Below are positions 33,401-41,978 of a DNA stretch of 64,000 nt, in pieces. Made by a program: the position numbers and the translations under genes. How positions within the stretch are numbered: the stretch's first letter is position 1; every line of letters starts with the position of its first letter. This DNA is from Flavisolibacter ginsenosidimutans (GTDB lineage Bacteria > Bacteroidota > Bacteroidia > Chitinophagales > Chitinophagaceae), in the NCBI RefSeq assembly GCF_007970805.1, contig NZ_CP042433.1, forward strand, positions 496,001-560,000, in the 5' to 3' direction. Under the pieces are notes generated by a model. The model made no database searches, was not told where the DNA came from, and saw only the letters and a program-made list of their open reading frames with translations.

Positions 33401-33624
33401 TGGTATTGATGGACATTATGATGCCCGAAATGGACGGTTACGAAACAACCCAGAAGATCAGGCGCGAACACAAGAACAGCAGCCTGCCCATTATTGCCGT
33501 AACCGCGAAAGCCATGAAAGGCGACCGCGAAAAATGCATTGAGGCCGGCGCATCGGACTATATTACAAAGCCAGTAAAAATTGATCAGTTGTTGTCGCTA
33601 ATGCGTGTGTGGCTGTACAAGTAA
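27478..33624 (+). CDS. Cytosolic poly-HAMP hybrid histidine kinase with three receivers
   Basis: The 2048-residue protein has no signal peptide or membrane helix. Residues about 55-1125 are HAMP domains in series: two or three diverged ones, then ten near-identical units of 92 residues, each with [37 protein letters not shown] and [10 protein letters not shown]. Then follow a GAF domain (about 1150-1290), a coiled coil (about 1300-1350), HisKA with phosphoacceptor His1362 ([18 protein letters not shown]), an HATPase (about 1470-1590, [21 protein letters not shown]) and three receivers with Asp1709, Asp1832 and Asp1979. Poly-HAMP soluble kinases of this plan resemble fungal group III (Nik1/Os-1) sensors. 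Signal is unknown; HAMP stacks are known to transmit conformational change. It is followed by another kinase at 33724. Confidence 0.95.
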   Translation: MSAKKKETNGALDAPVPTVFDGLEVPAEPSTILKKTNGKTKKRPVIESIEDELDGKALLRVLSEVRNGNFSVRMPNDRLGVNGKICDTLNDIISLNEILVQELAEARNIIGKQGKLNHRVEMPRMARGSWSNAAESINSLISDLVHPTIEIAHVISSVAKGNLSQEMPLQIGDHRLQGEFSRIATEVNDMVKQLNLFSMEVTRVAREVGSDGKLGGQAKVKGVAGVWKDLTDSVNLMAGNLTAQVRNIAEVTTAVAKGDLSKKITVDVEGEILELKNTINTMVDQLNSFSSEVTRVAREVGSEGKLGGQAEVPGVSGTWKDLTDSVNQMASNLTGQVRNIAEVTTAVARGDLSRKITVDVKGEILELKNTINTMVDQLNSFSAEVSRVAREVGSEGKLGGQATVKGVGGVWKDLTDNVNLLAGNLTVQLRDVSKVATAIANGDLTQKITVDVKGEILQIKDVINRMVDQLNSFASEVTRVALEVGTEGKLGGQAKVQGVGGTWKDLTDSVNNMAGNLTAQVRNIAEVTTAVANGDLSKKITVDVAGEILELKKTINTMVDQLNSFASEVTRVALEVGTEGKLGGQAKVQGVGGTWKDLTESVNQMGSNLTAQVRNIAEVTTAVARGDLSRKITVDVRGEILELKNTINTMVDQLNSFGSEVTRVAREVGSEGRLGGQADVPGVEGLWKDLTDSVNKMASNLTSQVRNIAEVTTAVANGDLSRKIEVDVKGEILELKNTINTMVDQLRAFASEVTRVAREVGTEGKLGGQANVPGVAGTWKDLTDSVNQMAGNLTAQVRNIADVAIAVANGDMSRKITVDVRGEILQLKETLNTMVDQLRAFASEVTRVAREVGTDGKLGGQAFVPGVGGTWKDLTDSVNQMTGNLTLQVRNIAEVTKAVASGDLSKKVTIDVKGEILDLKNTINTMVDQLNSFAFEVTRVAREVGTEGKLGGQAEVQGVAGTWEDLTDSVNMMASNLTNQVRGIAKVVTAVATGNLKQKLSIVSRGEVAQLTDTINEMIDTLAVFADQVTTVAREVGVEGRLGGQASVPGASGTWKDLTENVNQLAENLTTQVRAISEVASAVTKGDLTRMIRVDARGEVEELKDTINQMIANLKATTLLNQEQDWLKSNLAKFTQMLQGQKDLNTVTRRILSELAQVADAQLGMFYILEQDENEQNQKLKLFSAYAYNEEQNIKREFALGQGLVGQCAVEKERILLTNVPSNYLKVGSGLGQALPVSVVVLPVLFENQIKAVIELASFGEFSETHLDFLSQLTESIGIVLNTIEANTRTEELLAQSQSLTDELRITNEELQDKAHLLAKQKQEVEAKNNEVEEARKSLEEKAEQLQLTSKYKSEFLANMSHELRTPLNSLLILAQQLYENREGNLSEKQVRYAKTIHSCGDDLIQLINDILDLSKIESGYISTDFINVRFNEITAFVETTFKHISENKNLRFLIDVDNKLPETLETDVQRLNQILKNLLSNAFKFTEKGGVQLRIYEARKNWKQSSPNLDKAKKVVAFEIKDTGIGISKDKQNIIFEAFQQAEGSTSRKYGGTGLGLSISRGLADLLGGSIELESEAGQGSTFTLYLPIDYNPNMVKKEKASSLTLSQYTLGEISGSDASIQSVPTVKVASETKELDVLNEIINEIGDDRNNIMPTDKVLLVVEDDVRFAKIMIEKAHESGLKAVVATGFGDVFELTNKYSPIAVTLDVKLPDASGWRILDLFKNDINFRHIPVHLISGEENRLLSMQRGARSFQLKPLKNEALDVLFSDIVRYKDHKPKNLLIVEDNELDSSQIAKIMENGGEIDIKIASSGKEALDLISVNEYDCIIVDFMLPDIGGLEFVTEINKVKKLQMTPVLIYSAKDFTPKERTQLKQYANRILLKDVNSLELLLEEVVLHLHINHKDLKPEKQMIIDNLRSREDVLTGKNILVVDDDVRNLFALTTAFERYDINTITAESGQEAINILAEDNRIDMVLMDIMMPEMDGYETTQKIRREHKNSSLPIIAVTAKAMKGDREKCIEAGASDYITKPVKIDQLLSLMRVWLYK
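28111..30850 (+). repeat. Tandem 276-bp repeats encoding HAMP domains
   Basis: Ten copies of a 276-base unit follow each other in exact register; the marker GGxAARyTsGGyGG (Gly-Lys-Leu-Gly-Gly) recurs at about 28111, 28387, 28663, 28939 and every 276 bases to about 30595. Parts such as ATCAACACGATGGTGGA are identical in most copies, so homologous recombination could change copy number without breaking the frame. Confidence 0.9.
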
Positions 33625-33641
33625 GTGATAAAAAGAGAAAT

Positions 33642-33686
33642 GTGAAACCATAAAGTCTTTTCCATTGTTATTCTTTATAGTTTCAC
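33642..33686. repeat. Intergenic inverted repeat of the GTGAAAC family
   Basis: GTGAAACCATAAAG (33642-33655) pairs with CTTTATAGTTTCAC (33673-33686), 13 of 14 positions, 17-base loop. A nearly identical arm occurs at 61643-61656 (GTGAAACCGTAAAG), and a related structure lies at 59551-59643. Confidence 0.65.
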
Positions 33687-33723
33687 GTCTGCCTTTTAAC
33701 GTTTCAGTAAAACCCATTGGAAC

Positions 33724-35022
33724 ATGAACCCCGATGACCTAACGATACAGAGCCCTATTAAAATTCTTGTGGTGGACGACCGGGAGGACAATCTCTTCTC
33801 CATCGAAACGATTTTGGAGAGAGACAATTACCGGATTGTAAAAGCTCAATCGGGTAAGGCCGCGTTAAAAATTCTCTTGAACCAGCACGACTTTACGCTC
33901 ATCCTCATGGACGTGCAAATGCCCGACATGAACGGCTTTGAAACGGCCAATCTTATTTATCAACGGGAGAAACTGAAGCACATTCCCATCATCTTCATCA
34001 CGGCGCACAACTACAACGACGAACACGTATTTGAAGGCTATAAAGTAGGCGCCATTGATTACATCTACAAACCCATCAATCCCGAGCTGCTGCGCTTTAA
34101 AGTGGGTGTGTTTGCGGAAATGTATCAAAAGAATCATCAACTCCTTTTGCACGAGCGAAAGTTGAAGCAGGCAAACGCCAGCCTGGAAAAGGAAGTTGAA
34201 GAAAGAAAATTGTCGGAAGAAAAAGTCCGGCTACTGAACCAGCAATTGCTGGAGAACAACAACAACTTAAAGGCAACCATTGAAGAACTGGACCGCTTTG
34301 CTTACGTGGCCTCGCACGACCTGCAGGAACCCTTGCGCAAAATTTTGGTGTTCAGCGATAAGTTGCTAAACGATCAAACCGAAAAGATGCCCGAAGAGAT
34401 GGTACGCTATCTCGAAAAAATAGTGAAGGCATCGGAACGAATGCAGAAGCTGATAAATGACCTGCTCATCTTTTCAAAGCCCGCCGACAATTATGACGGT
34501 TTTGTTGAAGTGGATTTGAATAACCTGCTCGCCGAAGTGGTTTCGGACATGGAAGTGGAAATAGAAAAATGCGATGCGCAGGTAAAGGTGAACACATTGC
34601 CGAAAGTTTGGGCCATACCCAGCCAGATGCGGCAGCTTTTTCAGAATTTGATCAGCAACGGCATCAAGTTTCGCAAGCCAAACGGAATACCCGTTGTTTC
34701 TATTTACAACGAAGTCGAACAAGGTTCACTTCTTGAACAATTTGATTTGTCGCACCACCGCATTGTTGTGGAAGACAACGGCATTGGCTTTGACGACAAA
34801 TATGCCGACGAAATATTTGTCGTCTTTAAGCGGCTACACAGCTACCACGAGTACGAAGGCACCGGCGTCGGTCTTTCTATCTGCAAAAAAATAATAGACC
34901 GTCACGGCGGTAAAATAACGGCGCGAAGCAAACCCGGCGAAGGATCCCGTTTTCAAATAGAGTTGCCGGCACAGCGACATCTTCAACGGTCAATAGACCG
35001 CACCGTTAAAGCCGTTTCATAA
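33724..35022 (+). CDS. Receiver-histidine kinase (REC-HisKA-HATPase)
   Basis: The 432-residue soluble protein starts with a receiver (KILVVDDREDNLFSIETILE, phosphoacceptor Asp63 in TLILMDVQMPDMNG, and DYIYKPINPELL), followed by a coiled coil (about 135-185), and a HisKA of the phytochrome-like type with His198 in FAYVASHDLQEPLRKI. The HATPase (QMRQLFQNLISNGIKFRKPN, VVEDNGIGFDDKYADEIF, GTGVGLSICKKIIDRHGG) completes it. The N-terminal receiver can accept phosphate from another kinase and control its own kinase module. Its position 99 bases after the poly-HAMP kinase suggests one phosphorelay. Ends before a terminator at 35044. Confidence 0.94.
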   Translation: MNPDDLTIQSPIKILVVDDREDNLFSIETILERDNYRIVKAQSGKAALKILLNQHDFTLILMDVQMPDMNGFETANLIYQREKLKHIPIIFITAHNYNDEHVFEGYKVGAIDYIYKPINPELLRFKVGVFAEMYQKNHQLLLHERKLKQANASLEKEVEERKLSEEKVRLLNQQLLENNNNLKATIEELDRFAYVASHDLQEPLRKILVFSDKLLNDQTEKMPEEMVRYLEKIVKASERMQKLINDLLIFSKPADNYDGFVEVDLNNLLAEVVSDMEVEIEKCDAQVKVNTLPKVWAIPSQMRQLFQNLISNGIKFRKPNGIPVVSIYNEVEQGSLLEQFDLSHHRIVVEDNGIGFDDKYADEIFVVFKRLHSYHEYEGTGVGLSICKKIIDRHGGKITARSKPGEGSRFQIELPAQRHLQRSIDRTVKAVS

Positions 35023-35043
35023 CATCTGCACACCTCATTTTTC

Positions 35044-35067
35044 AAGCCTTTTCAAAAGGCTTTTTGC
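35044..35067 (+). terminator. Terminator after the receiver-kinase gene
   Basis: AAGCCTTTT (35044-35052) and AAAAGGCTT (35054-35062) form a short stem followed by TTTTGCTTTTATATTT. Confidence 0.7.
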
Positions 35068-35196
35068 TTTTATATTTATCTGCTTTCAAGATGCAAGGGT
35101 GCCGAGCACTCAACGCAGTCAGACAAACCATAAAGGTGCGTTGAGGCAAGTTTCATGTTCCTTAACTTTAAGGACAAGACAGTTTAAAACCGGTTT

Positions 35197-36945
35197 ATGA
35201 AACAGCGATTCCTTTTCAGGCTATCCTTTCTTTTCGTTCTTTCCGCATTAAAAAGTAACGGCCAGCAAGCAACCGTTGAAAATGCACCGGACCACAAGTG
35301 GTGGAAAGAAGCAATCGTTTACCAGGTTTATCCGCGCAGCTTTAAGGACAGCGACGGCGACGGGGTTGGCGATTTGAAAGGCATCATTTCCAAACTCGAT
35401 TACATCAAAAGTCTTGGCGTGGATGCCGTGTGGTTAAATCCCATTTACAGTTCGCCAAATGATGATAACGGCTACGATGTAAGCGACTACCGGGCCATCA
35501 TGAAAGAGTTTGGAACGATGGAAGATTTTGATGCGCTGCTGAAAGGGTTGCATGAAAGGGGCATCCGGCTCATTATGGATTTAGTCGTCAATCACAGCAG
35601 CGACGAGCACGAATGGTTTAAACAATCACGAAGTTCAAGAACCAGTCCTTACCGGGATTATTATCATTGGTGGAATGCCGAAAACGGCAAGCCGCCTTAC
35701 CGCTACAGTTTGTTTGATGTGGCGCACGACGCCTGGCGGTACGATTCGCTGACCAACGCATATTACCTGCATTATTTTTCGCGCAAGCAACCGGATCTGA
35801 ATTGGGAAAATCCAAAGCTGCGACAAGAGGTTTACGGCATCATGAAATTTTGGGCCGGCAAGGGCATTGATGGTTTTCGCCTCGATGCTTTTCAGTTTGT
35901 AGCCAAAGACACCACCTTTCCCGAATTTCCGAAGGGTTTCGAAAAGAATTTTACGCATTATTATGCCATGCAGGGAAACCTTCACGGCTATTTGCAGGAG
36001 ATGAACAAAGAGGTGTTGAGCAAATACAATGTGATGAGTGTGGCCGAAGGCGCAGGAAATTCGTTTACCGATGCGCACAATTTAGTGGATGAAGACCGGC
36101 ACGAATTGAACATGGCTTATGCCTTTGAAGGTGTTGACGTTGCCAAACCTGAAGGGTATAGCCTGTTGCATATGAAAGAAGTGTTCAGCCGATGGGACAG
36201 CGCCTTTGCTCAAAAAGGATGGCTTTCGATATTTCTTGCCAACCATGATCAGGCAAGGCTTGTGAGCCGCTTTGGTAATGATGCGCCGGCTTTTCGGGAA
36301 GCATCTGCGAAAATGCTGGCCACGTTTGTTCTTACCATGCGCGGCACGCCGTACTGGTACAACGGCGATGAGTTGGGAATGACCAACGCCGGGTTTACTA
36401 AAATAGACGATTACAAAGATGTGCAAACCCTGAACGAATACCGACGCATTACAAGCACAGGCGGCGATGTAACGGCTTACTTAAAACAGATTGCTTTCAG
36501 CAGCCGCGATAACAGCCGCACACCTTTTCAATGGGACAATACGGCCAATAGCGGTTTTACTTACGGAAAGCCGTGGATAAACATTCCTTCCAATTACAAA
36601 ACCATCAATGCGGCTGCGCAGGAAAAAGATCCGGCATCGGTGCTGAATTATTTTCGAAAGCTTACAAAGCTTCGCAAGGAAAACCTTTCGCTTGTTTACG
36701 GAAAATATACATTGGTAGATAAAGCCAATCCCACTGTTTACGCATATCTGCGCGAAGGAGAGGGGCAACGGTTTTTGATTGTGATGAATTTTTCCGCCGG
36801 AAATGCAGGCGTTGCTGTTCCGGGAAACGCAACAAACGCTGAAGTTGTTTTATCAAACTATAGAGAAGTGGCTGCGATTGAAAAAAAGAATTCATCACTC
36901 ACTTTAAAACCCTACCAGGCCGTTGTTTTCAAACTGAAGCCGTAA
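35197..36945 (+). CDS. Secreted alpha-glucosidase, GH13 family
   Basis: The 582-residue enzyme starts MKQRFLFRLSFLFVLSALKS with cleavage near NGQ, so it is periplasmic. GH13 oligo-1,6-/alpha-glucosidase features: WWKEAIVYQVYPRSFKDSDG, the calcium-like loop DSDGDGVGDLKGI, LIMDLVVNHSSDEHEWF, nucleophile Asp230 in GIDGFRLDAF, acid/base Glu284 in MSVAEGAG, and transition-state Asp351 in LANHDQARLVSRFG. The C-terminal Greek-key domain is present (YREGEGQRFLIVMNFSAGN in outline). It likely hydrolyses alpha-glucosidic bonds in oligosaccharides or isomaltose-type substrates. The susCD genes lie just downstream but behind a strong terminator (37000-37030), so they are a neighbouring rather than the same unit. 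Confidence 0.95.
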   Translation: MKQRFLFRLSFLFVLSALKSNGQQATVENAPDHKWWKEAIVYQVYPRSFKDSDGDGVGDLKGIISKLDYIKSLGVDAVWLNPIYSSPNDDNGYDVSDYRAIMKEFGTMEDFDALLKGLHERGIRLIMDLVVNHSSDEHEWFKQSRSSRTSPYRDYYHWWNAENGKPPYRYSLFDVAHDAWRYDSLTNAYYLHYFSRKQPDLNWENPKLRQEVYGIMKFWAGKGIDGFRLDAFQFVAKDTTFPEFPKGFEKNFTHYYAMQGNLHGYLQEMNKEVLSKYNVMSVAEGAGNSFTDAHNLVDEDRHELNMAYAFEGVDVAKPEGYSLLHMKEVFSRWDSAFAQKGWLSIFLANHDQARLVSRFGNDAPAFREASAKMLATFVLTMRGTPYWYNGDELGMTNAGFTKIDDYKDVQTLNEYRRITSTGGDVTAYLKQIAFSSRDNSRTPFQWDNTANSGFTYGKPWINIPSNYKTINAAAQEKDPASVLNYFRKLTKLRKENLSLVYGKYTLVDKANPTVYAYLREGEGQRFLIVMNFSAGNAGVAVPGNATNAEVVLSNYREVAAIEKKNSSLTLKPYQAVVFKLKP

Positions 36946-36999
36946 ATCCGAAAATGCAAACGGCTATGGCTTTTCGATAAGAAGAACCCGTGCCGTAAG

Positions 37000-37042
37000 T
37001 CACAGGCATGTTATTGCAACATGCCTGTGATTATTTTATCTT
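37000..37042 (+). terminator. Terminator of the alpha-glucosidase gene
   Basis: TCACAGGCATGTT (37000-37012) pairs perfectly with AACATGCCTGTGA (37018-37030) around ATTGC, followed by TTATTTTATCTTTTTT. It separates the glucosidase gene from susC. Confidence 0.85.
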
Positions 37043-37232
37043 TTTTGAACGCGTTTCGCTAATGGTTAAATGCTTGCATTGCCTGCTTCTATTGCGAAAC
37101 CAATTGATCTTGATGAACGTTTTCTTTCTGACTATTCACAAATTATCAACAAAGAAAAAAAAATGTGTAAAAGCTACACTTCGTGTTAAAAAAACGGTAA
37201 TTTGGATTCTCAATTCTAAAATCATTGCTGCT

Positions 37233-40205
37233 ATGCGAAGATTCAACCTGCAAAAGCTTGCCGTTTGCGCTATGCTTTTCCTTCTCTGTTCATTTCAACA
37301 ATTACTTGCACAAAACAAAACAATTTCAGGCACCGTGACCGACCAAACGGGCAAGGGTGTTCCCGGCGTAACTGTTACCGTAAAAGGCACCAAGACGGCG
37401 ACACAAACCGATGCCAACGGCTCCTACCGGATTGCTGCGCCTGACAATGCCACACTGGTTTTTACATCTGTGGGATTTGAATCGCAGGAGCTGGCCGTTG
37501 CCGGCCGGACGTCGTTTGACGTTCCGATGACGGCGACCAATGCCAATCTTTCGGAAGTGGTGGTTACCGGTTACAGCACTGCACGCCGCCGAGATGTTAC
37601 CGGCGCTATTTCATCGGTGCAGGCAAAAGATTTCAACAAAGGCGTAATCAGCACGCCGGAGGTATTGCTGCAAAACAAAGTTCCAGGCTTGCAAATCACG
37701 ACTAACAATGGTCAGCCCGGTAGTGCCACTACTGTTAAGATTAGGGGCAACAACTCCATTCGTGCCGTAAACAATCCTTTGTATGTGATTGACGGTGTGC
37801 CGCTGGACGGACGCTCGGCACGTCCAAACTTTGGTAATGCTTTCGGCAGTACGCCTGACGCGAGCCCGTTGATTTTCTTTAACCCAAACGACATTCAACG
37901 AATTGATGTTTTAAAAGACGCTGCTTCGGCAGCTATTTATGGTTCGCGTGGTGCTAACGGCGTAATTGCCATTACTACGAAAACCGGAACGTCCGGTCCT
38001 CCGCGCCTTGAGTTTAGTACAAGTGTTGGTTGGAACGCAGGGCTTATGAAGAGATTTGCCGTGTTGAATGCTTCCCAATTCAAAAGTGCTTTAAGTAAAT
38101 ACAGTATTTCCGGGCAAGACTTTGGCGGAAACGTTGACGCAATGAAGGAAATTAAAAATAACCGGCTTACGCAAAATTATAATATTGCCTTTAGCGGCGG
38201 CGGCGAGAACGGACGATTCCGTGCTTCTTTCCTTGCTTCGGAAATCAATGGTTATATCAAGAACTCAACGCTTGACAAATACGTTGGAAACTTTAGCGGA
38301 CAATACCAGTTCCTCGATAAAAAATTGACGCTTATTTTCCATTTAACCGCTGGACACACGACAGAAAGCCTCGTACCTGTAGCCAATACATCCGGCTCAA
38401 CAGGCAATATCGTTAGCTCACTTTTGCAATGGAATCCAACGTCCGCGTTTACAAACGCTAATGGTTCGTTCTATTATCCGGCAAACGGTTCTGGCAACCC
38501 GGTGGCGCTTTTGGCTGGCTTCTCCGATATAGCTCATGTGAATTCTGTCTTGGGCAACATTTCTGCTTCTTACAAGATTCTTGATAATCTAGAATATCGT
38601 TTTGTTTATGCCGTCAATAACAGCGTTGGCGACCGTTATACAAACATCTATGGCTTCCTTCAAGGTTATTCGGGACTGTCTGGTTCCGGCGCTGCCGCTA
38701 TCGGCAATGCTAAGTTAACTTCTCAGCTTTTCGACCACATCTTACAGTATAGAAAAGAGCTAACTTCAAAAATTAACTTTGATGCCTTGGCCGGTTACGA
38801 ATACTGGACAACCCACTATCAGAACGGTAACGTTTCGGCTCAGGGATTTAACACAAACCTGACGGGCCTTACCGGCATACCTTATACAAGCACGCTTCAA
38901 AACGGCAATACGCAAAATCCGCCTGCCATCTTTGTTGATCCGAAAGCGGAAATACAGTCTGTATTCGGACAGGTGAATTTTAACTACGCAAGCAAATATT
39001 ACCTGACCGGTACATTCCGCCGTGATGGATCGAGCCGCTTTGGTAAGAACAACAAGTATGGCAATTTCCCTTCGGTTGGTGTAAGATGGGCTATCAACAA
39101 TGAAGAGTTTATGAAGAGCAGCACCTTGTTCTCCAATCTCTCGCTTAGGGCCTCTTACGGCATTACGGGTAACCAGGAGTTTCCATCGGGTGCATCACAA
39201 GAGCAGTTTGCCTTCTTCTCGTATAACAATGCAGGACAAATTAACGTAGCCAACCCCGATTTGAAATGGGAGCAAACAAAAGCTTATGATATCGGTGTTG
39301 AATTCACAACAAGAAAAGGAAGAATTAGCGGAACCTTTGATTACTATAATAAAAACACCAGCAACATTCTATTTCAAAGCACCGCTATTCAGCCCGCACC
39401 CGCATCCATTTATTTCATCAACTTACCGGCTAACCTCATAAACAAAGGTGTTGAAGCCAGTTTAACAGTTGGCGTCATTGATACCAAAAATTTGACTTGG
39501 GATATCACTGGCTTTTACGCACACAACACAAATAAGCTGACCAAGTTCACGCAAAATGGTAAGGACATTCAAATCATTACCGGTCAGATAAACGGTCAAG
39601 GCGTATCGGGCACACTGTCGCAGGTTATTACAAACAATTTTCCTGTAAACGAGTATTACCTGAAACCCTTCCAGGGATTTGATCAGAACGGCAACCAAAC
39701 GTATGGAGCAAATCCTGTTTACGCAGGCAACCCCAACCCAACCAATAGCTTTGGCGTAAGCACTACGTTGAACTACAAGAAGTTTGGTTTAGTAATTAAC
39801 GGTGGCGGTGAAAGTGGTTACATGATTTACAATAATACAGCAACTAGTGTAACCAATATCTCCGGTATTGCCAACGGCAGAAACATTGACTTAAACGCTT
39901 ACAATTCTGCCGAGAAACCAACGAGTCCTGTAGCTGCAAATACACGCTTTCTTGAAAGCGGCAATTATTTCAAACTTAGAAACGCAACAATTTCCTACCG
40001 CGTTGGCGACCTTGGCCGCTACGTAAAAAGTCTGAACGCTTACGTGACGGGAAATAACTTGTTTGTGCTTACAAAATTCTCGGGCTTTGATCCGGAAGTA
40101 AACATTGACAAGAGCAGCAACAACTACCCATCGCGTTCGATCGAATACATTCCTTATCCAACTGCCCGTACCGTTACGGTTGGTGTTAACTTCTCCTTGC
40201 AATAA
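37233..40205 (+). CDS. SusC/RagA-type TonB-dependent outer-membrane transporter
   Basis: The 990-residue protein from the ATG at 37233 starts MRRFNLQKLAVCAMLFLLCS with cleavage after LLAQ. Residues about 30-110 are the carboxypeptidase-regulatory-like domain (ISGTVTDQTGKGVPGVTVTV), followed by SEVVVTGYSTARRRDVTGAI, the SusC-type plug (VLLQNKVPGLQITTNNGQPG, IRGNNSIRAVNNPLYVIDGV, DAASAAIYGSRGANGVIAIT) and a long barrel ending TARTVTVGVNFSLQ. With SusD 19 bases downstream it forms a pedal-bin importer for glycans or peptides at the outer membrane, powered by TonB. The frame extends upstream to 37008 through the terminator, which is non-coding. No sigma/anti-sigma pair is in view. Confidence 0.97.
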   Translation: MRRFNLQKLAVCAMLFLLCSFQQLLAQNKTISGTVTDQTGKGVPGVTVTVKGTKTATQTDANGSYRIAAPDNATLVFTSVGFESQELAVAGRTSFDVPMTATNANLSEVVVTGYSTARRRDVTGAISSVQAKDFNKGVISTPEVLLQNKVPGLQITTNNGQPGSATTVKIRGNNSIRAVNNPLYVIDGVPLDGRSARPNFGNAFGSTPDASPLIFFNPNDIQRIDVLKDAASAAIYGSRGANGVIAITTKTGTSGPPRLEFSTSVGWNAGLMKRFAVLNASQFKSALSKYSISGQDFGGNVDAMKEIKNNRLTQNYNIAFSGGGENGRFRASFLASEINGYIKNSTLDKYVGNFSGQYQFLDKKLTLIFHLTAGHTTESLVPVANTSGSTGNIVSSLLQWNPTSAFTNANGSFYYPANGSGNPVALLAGFSDIAHVNSVLGNISASYKILDNLEYRFVYAVNNSVGDRYTNIYGFLQGYSGLSGSGAAAIGNAKLTSQLFDHILQYRKELTSKINFDALAGYEYWTTHYQNGNVSAQGFNTNLTGLTGIPYTSTLQNGNTQNPPAIFVDPKAEIQSVFGQVNFNYASKYYLTGTFRRDGSSRFGKNNKYGNFPSVGVRWAINNEEFMKSSTLFSNLSLRASYGITGNQEFPSGASQEQFAFFSYNNAGQINVANPDLKWEQTKAYDIGVEFTTRKGRISGTFDYYNKNTSNILFQSTAIQPAPASIYFINLPANLINKGVEASLTVGVIDTKNLTWDITGFYAHNTNKLTKFTQNGKDIQIITGQINGQGVSGTLSQVITNNFPVNEYYLKPFQGFDQNGNQTYGANPVYAGNPNPTNSFGVSTTLNYKKFGLVINGGGESGYMIYNNTATSVTNISGIANGRNIDLNAYNSAEKPTSPVAANTRFLESGNYFKLRNATISYRVGDLGRYVKSLNAYVTGNNLFVLTKFSGFDPEVNIDKSSNNYPSRSIEYIPYPTARTVTVGVNFSLQ

Positions 40206-40224
40206 AATTGATAAAGCTATATTT

Positions 40225-41904
40225 ATGATAAAGTCAAAAATCATTCAACTTTCTTCCATTGTACTGCTTGCAGCCGTCAGCTGTACGAAATTGGATGAAG
40301 GTCTTAACAGTACATTTACAAACGCACAAACTGCTCAGGCACTAGGTGCGCAGGGGGTAGGTTTGCTTCTCAATACGGCTTACAACGATCTTGCGGTTCC
40401 ATTCACCAACCAAGACCAGCTCTTCTCACTGGAAGAAAATACTGCCGACGAATCGCTGGTTCCAACCAGGGGTGGCGACTGGGATGATAATGGCGTTTGG
40501 CGGGTATTACATGCCCATACCTGGAACGCAGATCACGGCCAGATTTTAAGCGTGTTCAATAATCTGAACAAATTGAATTTTGATGCGACCAACGTTCTTG
40601 CGTTCGCCGATCCATCAGCGCAAAAACAACAAATTGCGGAGGCGAGGTTTTTAAGAGCAATTGCGCTCTATTACCTGACTGATTTGTACGGACAATATCC
40701 CATCAGAAATCCTGGGGATAATCTCCTGAATGCACCACAGGTTAAATCCGGCGCAGCTGCGGCACAGTTTATTATTGACGAATTGAATGCAGTGATGGCT
40801 GACCTCCCTGGATTCTCTTCTGCGGGTCGCGCCTCACAGGAAGCCGCAAAGGTCTTGTTGATGAAGACGTATTTGAACAGAGGGGCCTGGGCGAACCGTG
40901 CTACTCCTACGTTTGCCGATGCGGACATGCAGCAGGTAATTACAATCGGCAACAGCGTCATCTCTGGCGGTAAGTTTAGCTACATGCCTGAGTACTTCAA
41001 TAATTTTGACGTTAACAACGGATCGTCCAAAGAAAACATTCTGACGTTTGTAAACTCCTCTGGTGTAAGTGCAAACAACAGTGGGCCGCAAGCCCGCTGG
41101 TGTATGACCATGCACTATAATCAATATACACCCAAAAACCCCAACGCAGGTTGGAATGGCTTCTCCACTATCAGTGATTTTTACAACAGCTTTGGAACAA
41201 CCGCAAACCCGATGGTTGGCGTAACACAATTTGTTGGCGGCAACATAAGCGGAAGGTATGCCGACACAGCCGTTGACGCAAGAATCGGAGGCAGGTATTA
41301 TCCCGGTGTAACCGATGTTTCGGGCATGAAACCGGGTATGCAGATCGGCCAGCAATACAACGAAGCCGGCGTAGCCGAGAAAGACCGCAAGGGCGCCCCG
41401 CTTGCTTTCGATCCACGCATTGCATCAAACATGCAGGAAACCGGAGCCAACCTCGAGGTAACGGGTATTCGTGTCATTAAATATCCGCCCGACTTTTCCG
41501 CTTTAGACAAATACTTTCAAGGCCCCGCAGGAAATGACATTGTTATTTTCCGTTACTCGGATGTTGTGCTGATGGTAGCCGAAGCTAAATTGCGTGCGGC
41601 CAGTGTAGATAATGCCGGTGCGCTTGCGTTGGTGAATGCACTCAGGGCTGCACGTAAGGCTGCGCCATTACCTTCTCTATCGCTTGTTAATGCTTCTAAT
41701 ATTTACGACCCAAATACCTTGTTAACCGAAAGAGGAAGAGAGATGTACTGGGAAACCGTAAGAAGAACAGACTTGATTCGCTTTGGCGTTTTTACAAAGC
41801 CTTGGCAATACAAACCAACGGATGACCCCAAATACCTTGTATTCCCCATTCCCAGCCAGGCCTTGGCCGCCAATCCCAACCTTGTTCAGAATCCAGGCTA
41901 TTAA
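40225..41904 (+). CDS. SusD/RagB-type nutrient-binding lipoprotein
   Basis: The 559-residue product starts MIKSKIIQLSSIVLLAAVSC, a lipobox LAAVSC. SusD features: LDEGLNSTFTNAQTAQALGA at the N-terminus, a TPR-like helical core (AEARFLRAIALYYLTDLYGQ, YPIRNPG), and the C-terminal SusD signature with DIVIFRYSDVVLMVAEAKLR, LVNALRAARKAAPLP and LLTERGREMYWETVRRTDLI. It forms the lid over SusC (stop of susC is 19 bases upstream) and binds the imported oligomer at the cell surface. The binding specificity cannot be told. The gene ends at the perfect hairpin 41924-41956. Confidence 0.97.
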   Translation: MIKSKIIQLSSIVLLAAVSCTKLDEGLNSTFTNAQTAQALGAQGVGLLLNTAYNDLAVPFTNQDQLFSLEENTADESLVPTRGGDWDDNGVWRVLHAHTWNADHGQILSVFNNLNKLNFDATNVLAFADPSAQKQQIAEARFLRAIALYYLTDLYGQYPIRNPGDNLLNAPQVKSGAAAAQFIIDELNAVMADLPGFSSAGRASQEAAKVLLMKTYLNRGAWANRATPTFADADMQQVITIGNSVISGGKFSYMPEYFNNFDVNNGSSKENILTFVNSSGVSANNSGPQARWCMTMHYNQYTPKNPNAGWNGFSTISDFYNSFGTTANPMVGVTQFVGGNISGRYADTAVDARIGGRYYPGVTDVSGMKPGMQIGQQYNEAGVAEKDRKGAPLAFDPRIASNMQETGANLEVTGIRVIKYPPDFSALDKYFQGPAGNDIVIFRYSDVVLMVAEAKLRAASVDNAGALALVNALRAARKAAPLPSLSLVNASNIYDPNTLLTERGREMYWETVRRTDLIRFGVFTKPWQYKPTDDPKYLVFPIPSQALAANPNLVQNPGY

Positions 41905-41923
41905 AAAGACACACGATAATTTG

Positions 41924-41958
41924 AAAATAAAGGTCATTTTTAATGACCTTTATTTTTT
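41924..41958 (+). terminator. Terminator or attenuator between susD and the VCBS genes
   Basis: AAAATAAAGGTCATT (41924-41938) pairs perfectly with AATGACCTTTATTTT (41942-41956) around three bases and runs into TT. It should stop part of the susCD transcript before the three VCBS lipoprotein genes. Confidence 0.8.
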
Positions 41959-41978
41959 CCACCACCGGTTCAACACTT

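Noticed and set aside
37008..37232. Upstream extension of susC
   Set aside because: The first ATG lies inside the terminator hairpin of the alpha-glucosidase gene and the signal peptide starts only at 37233.
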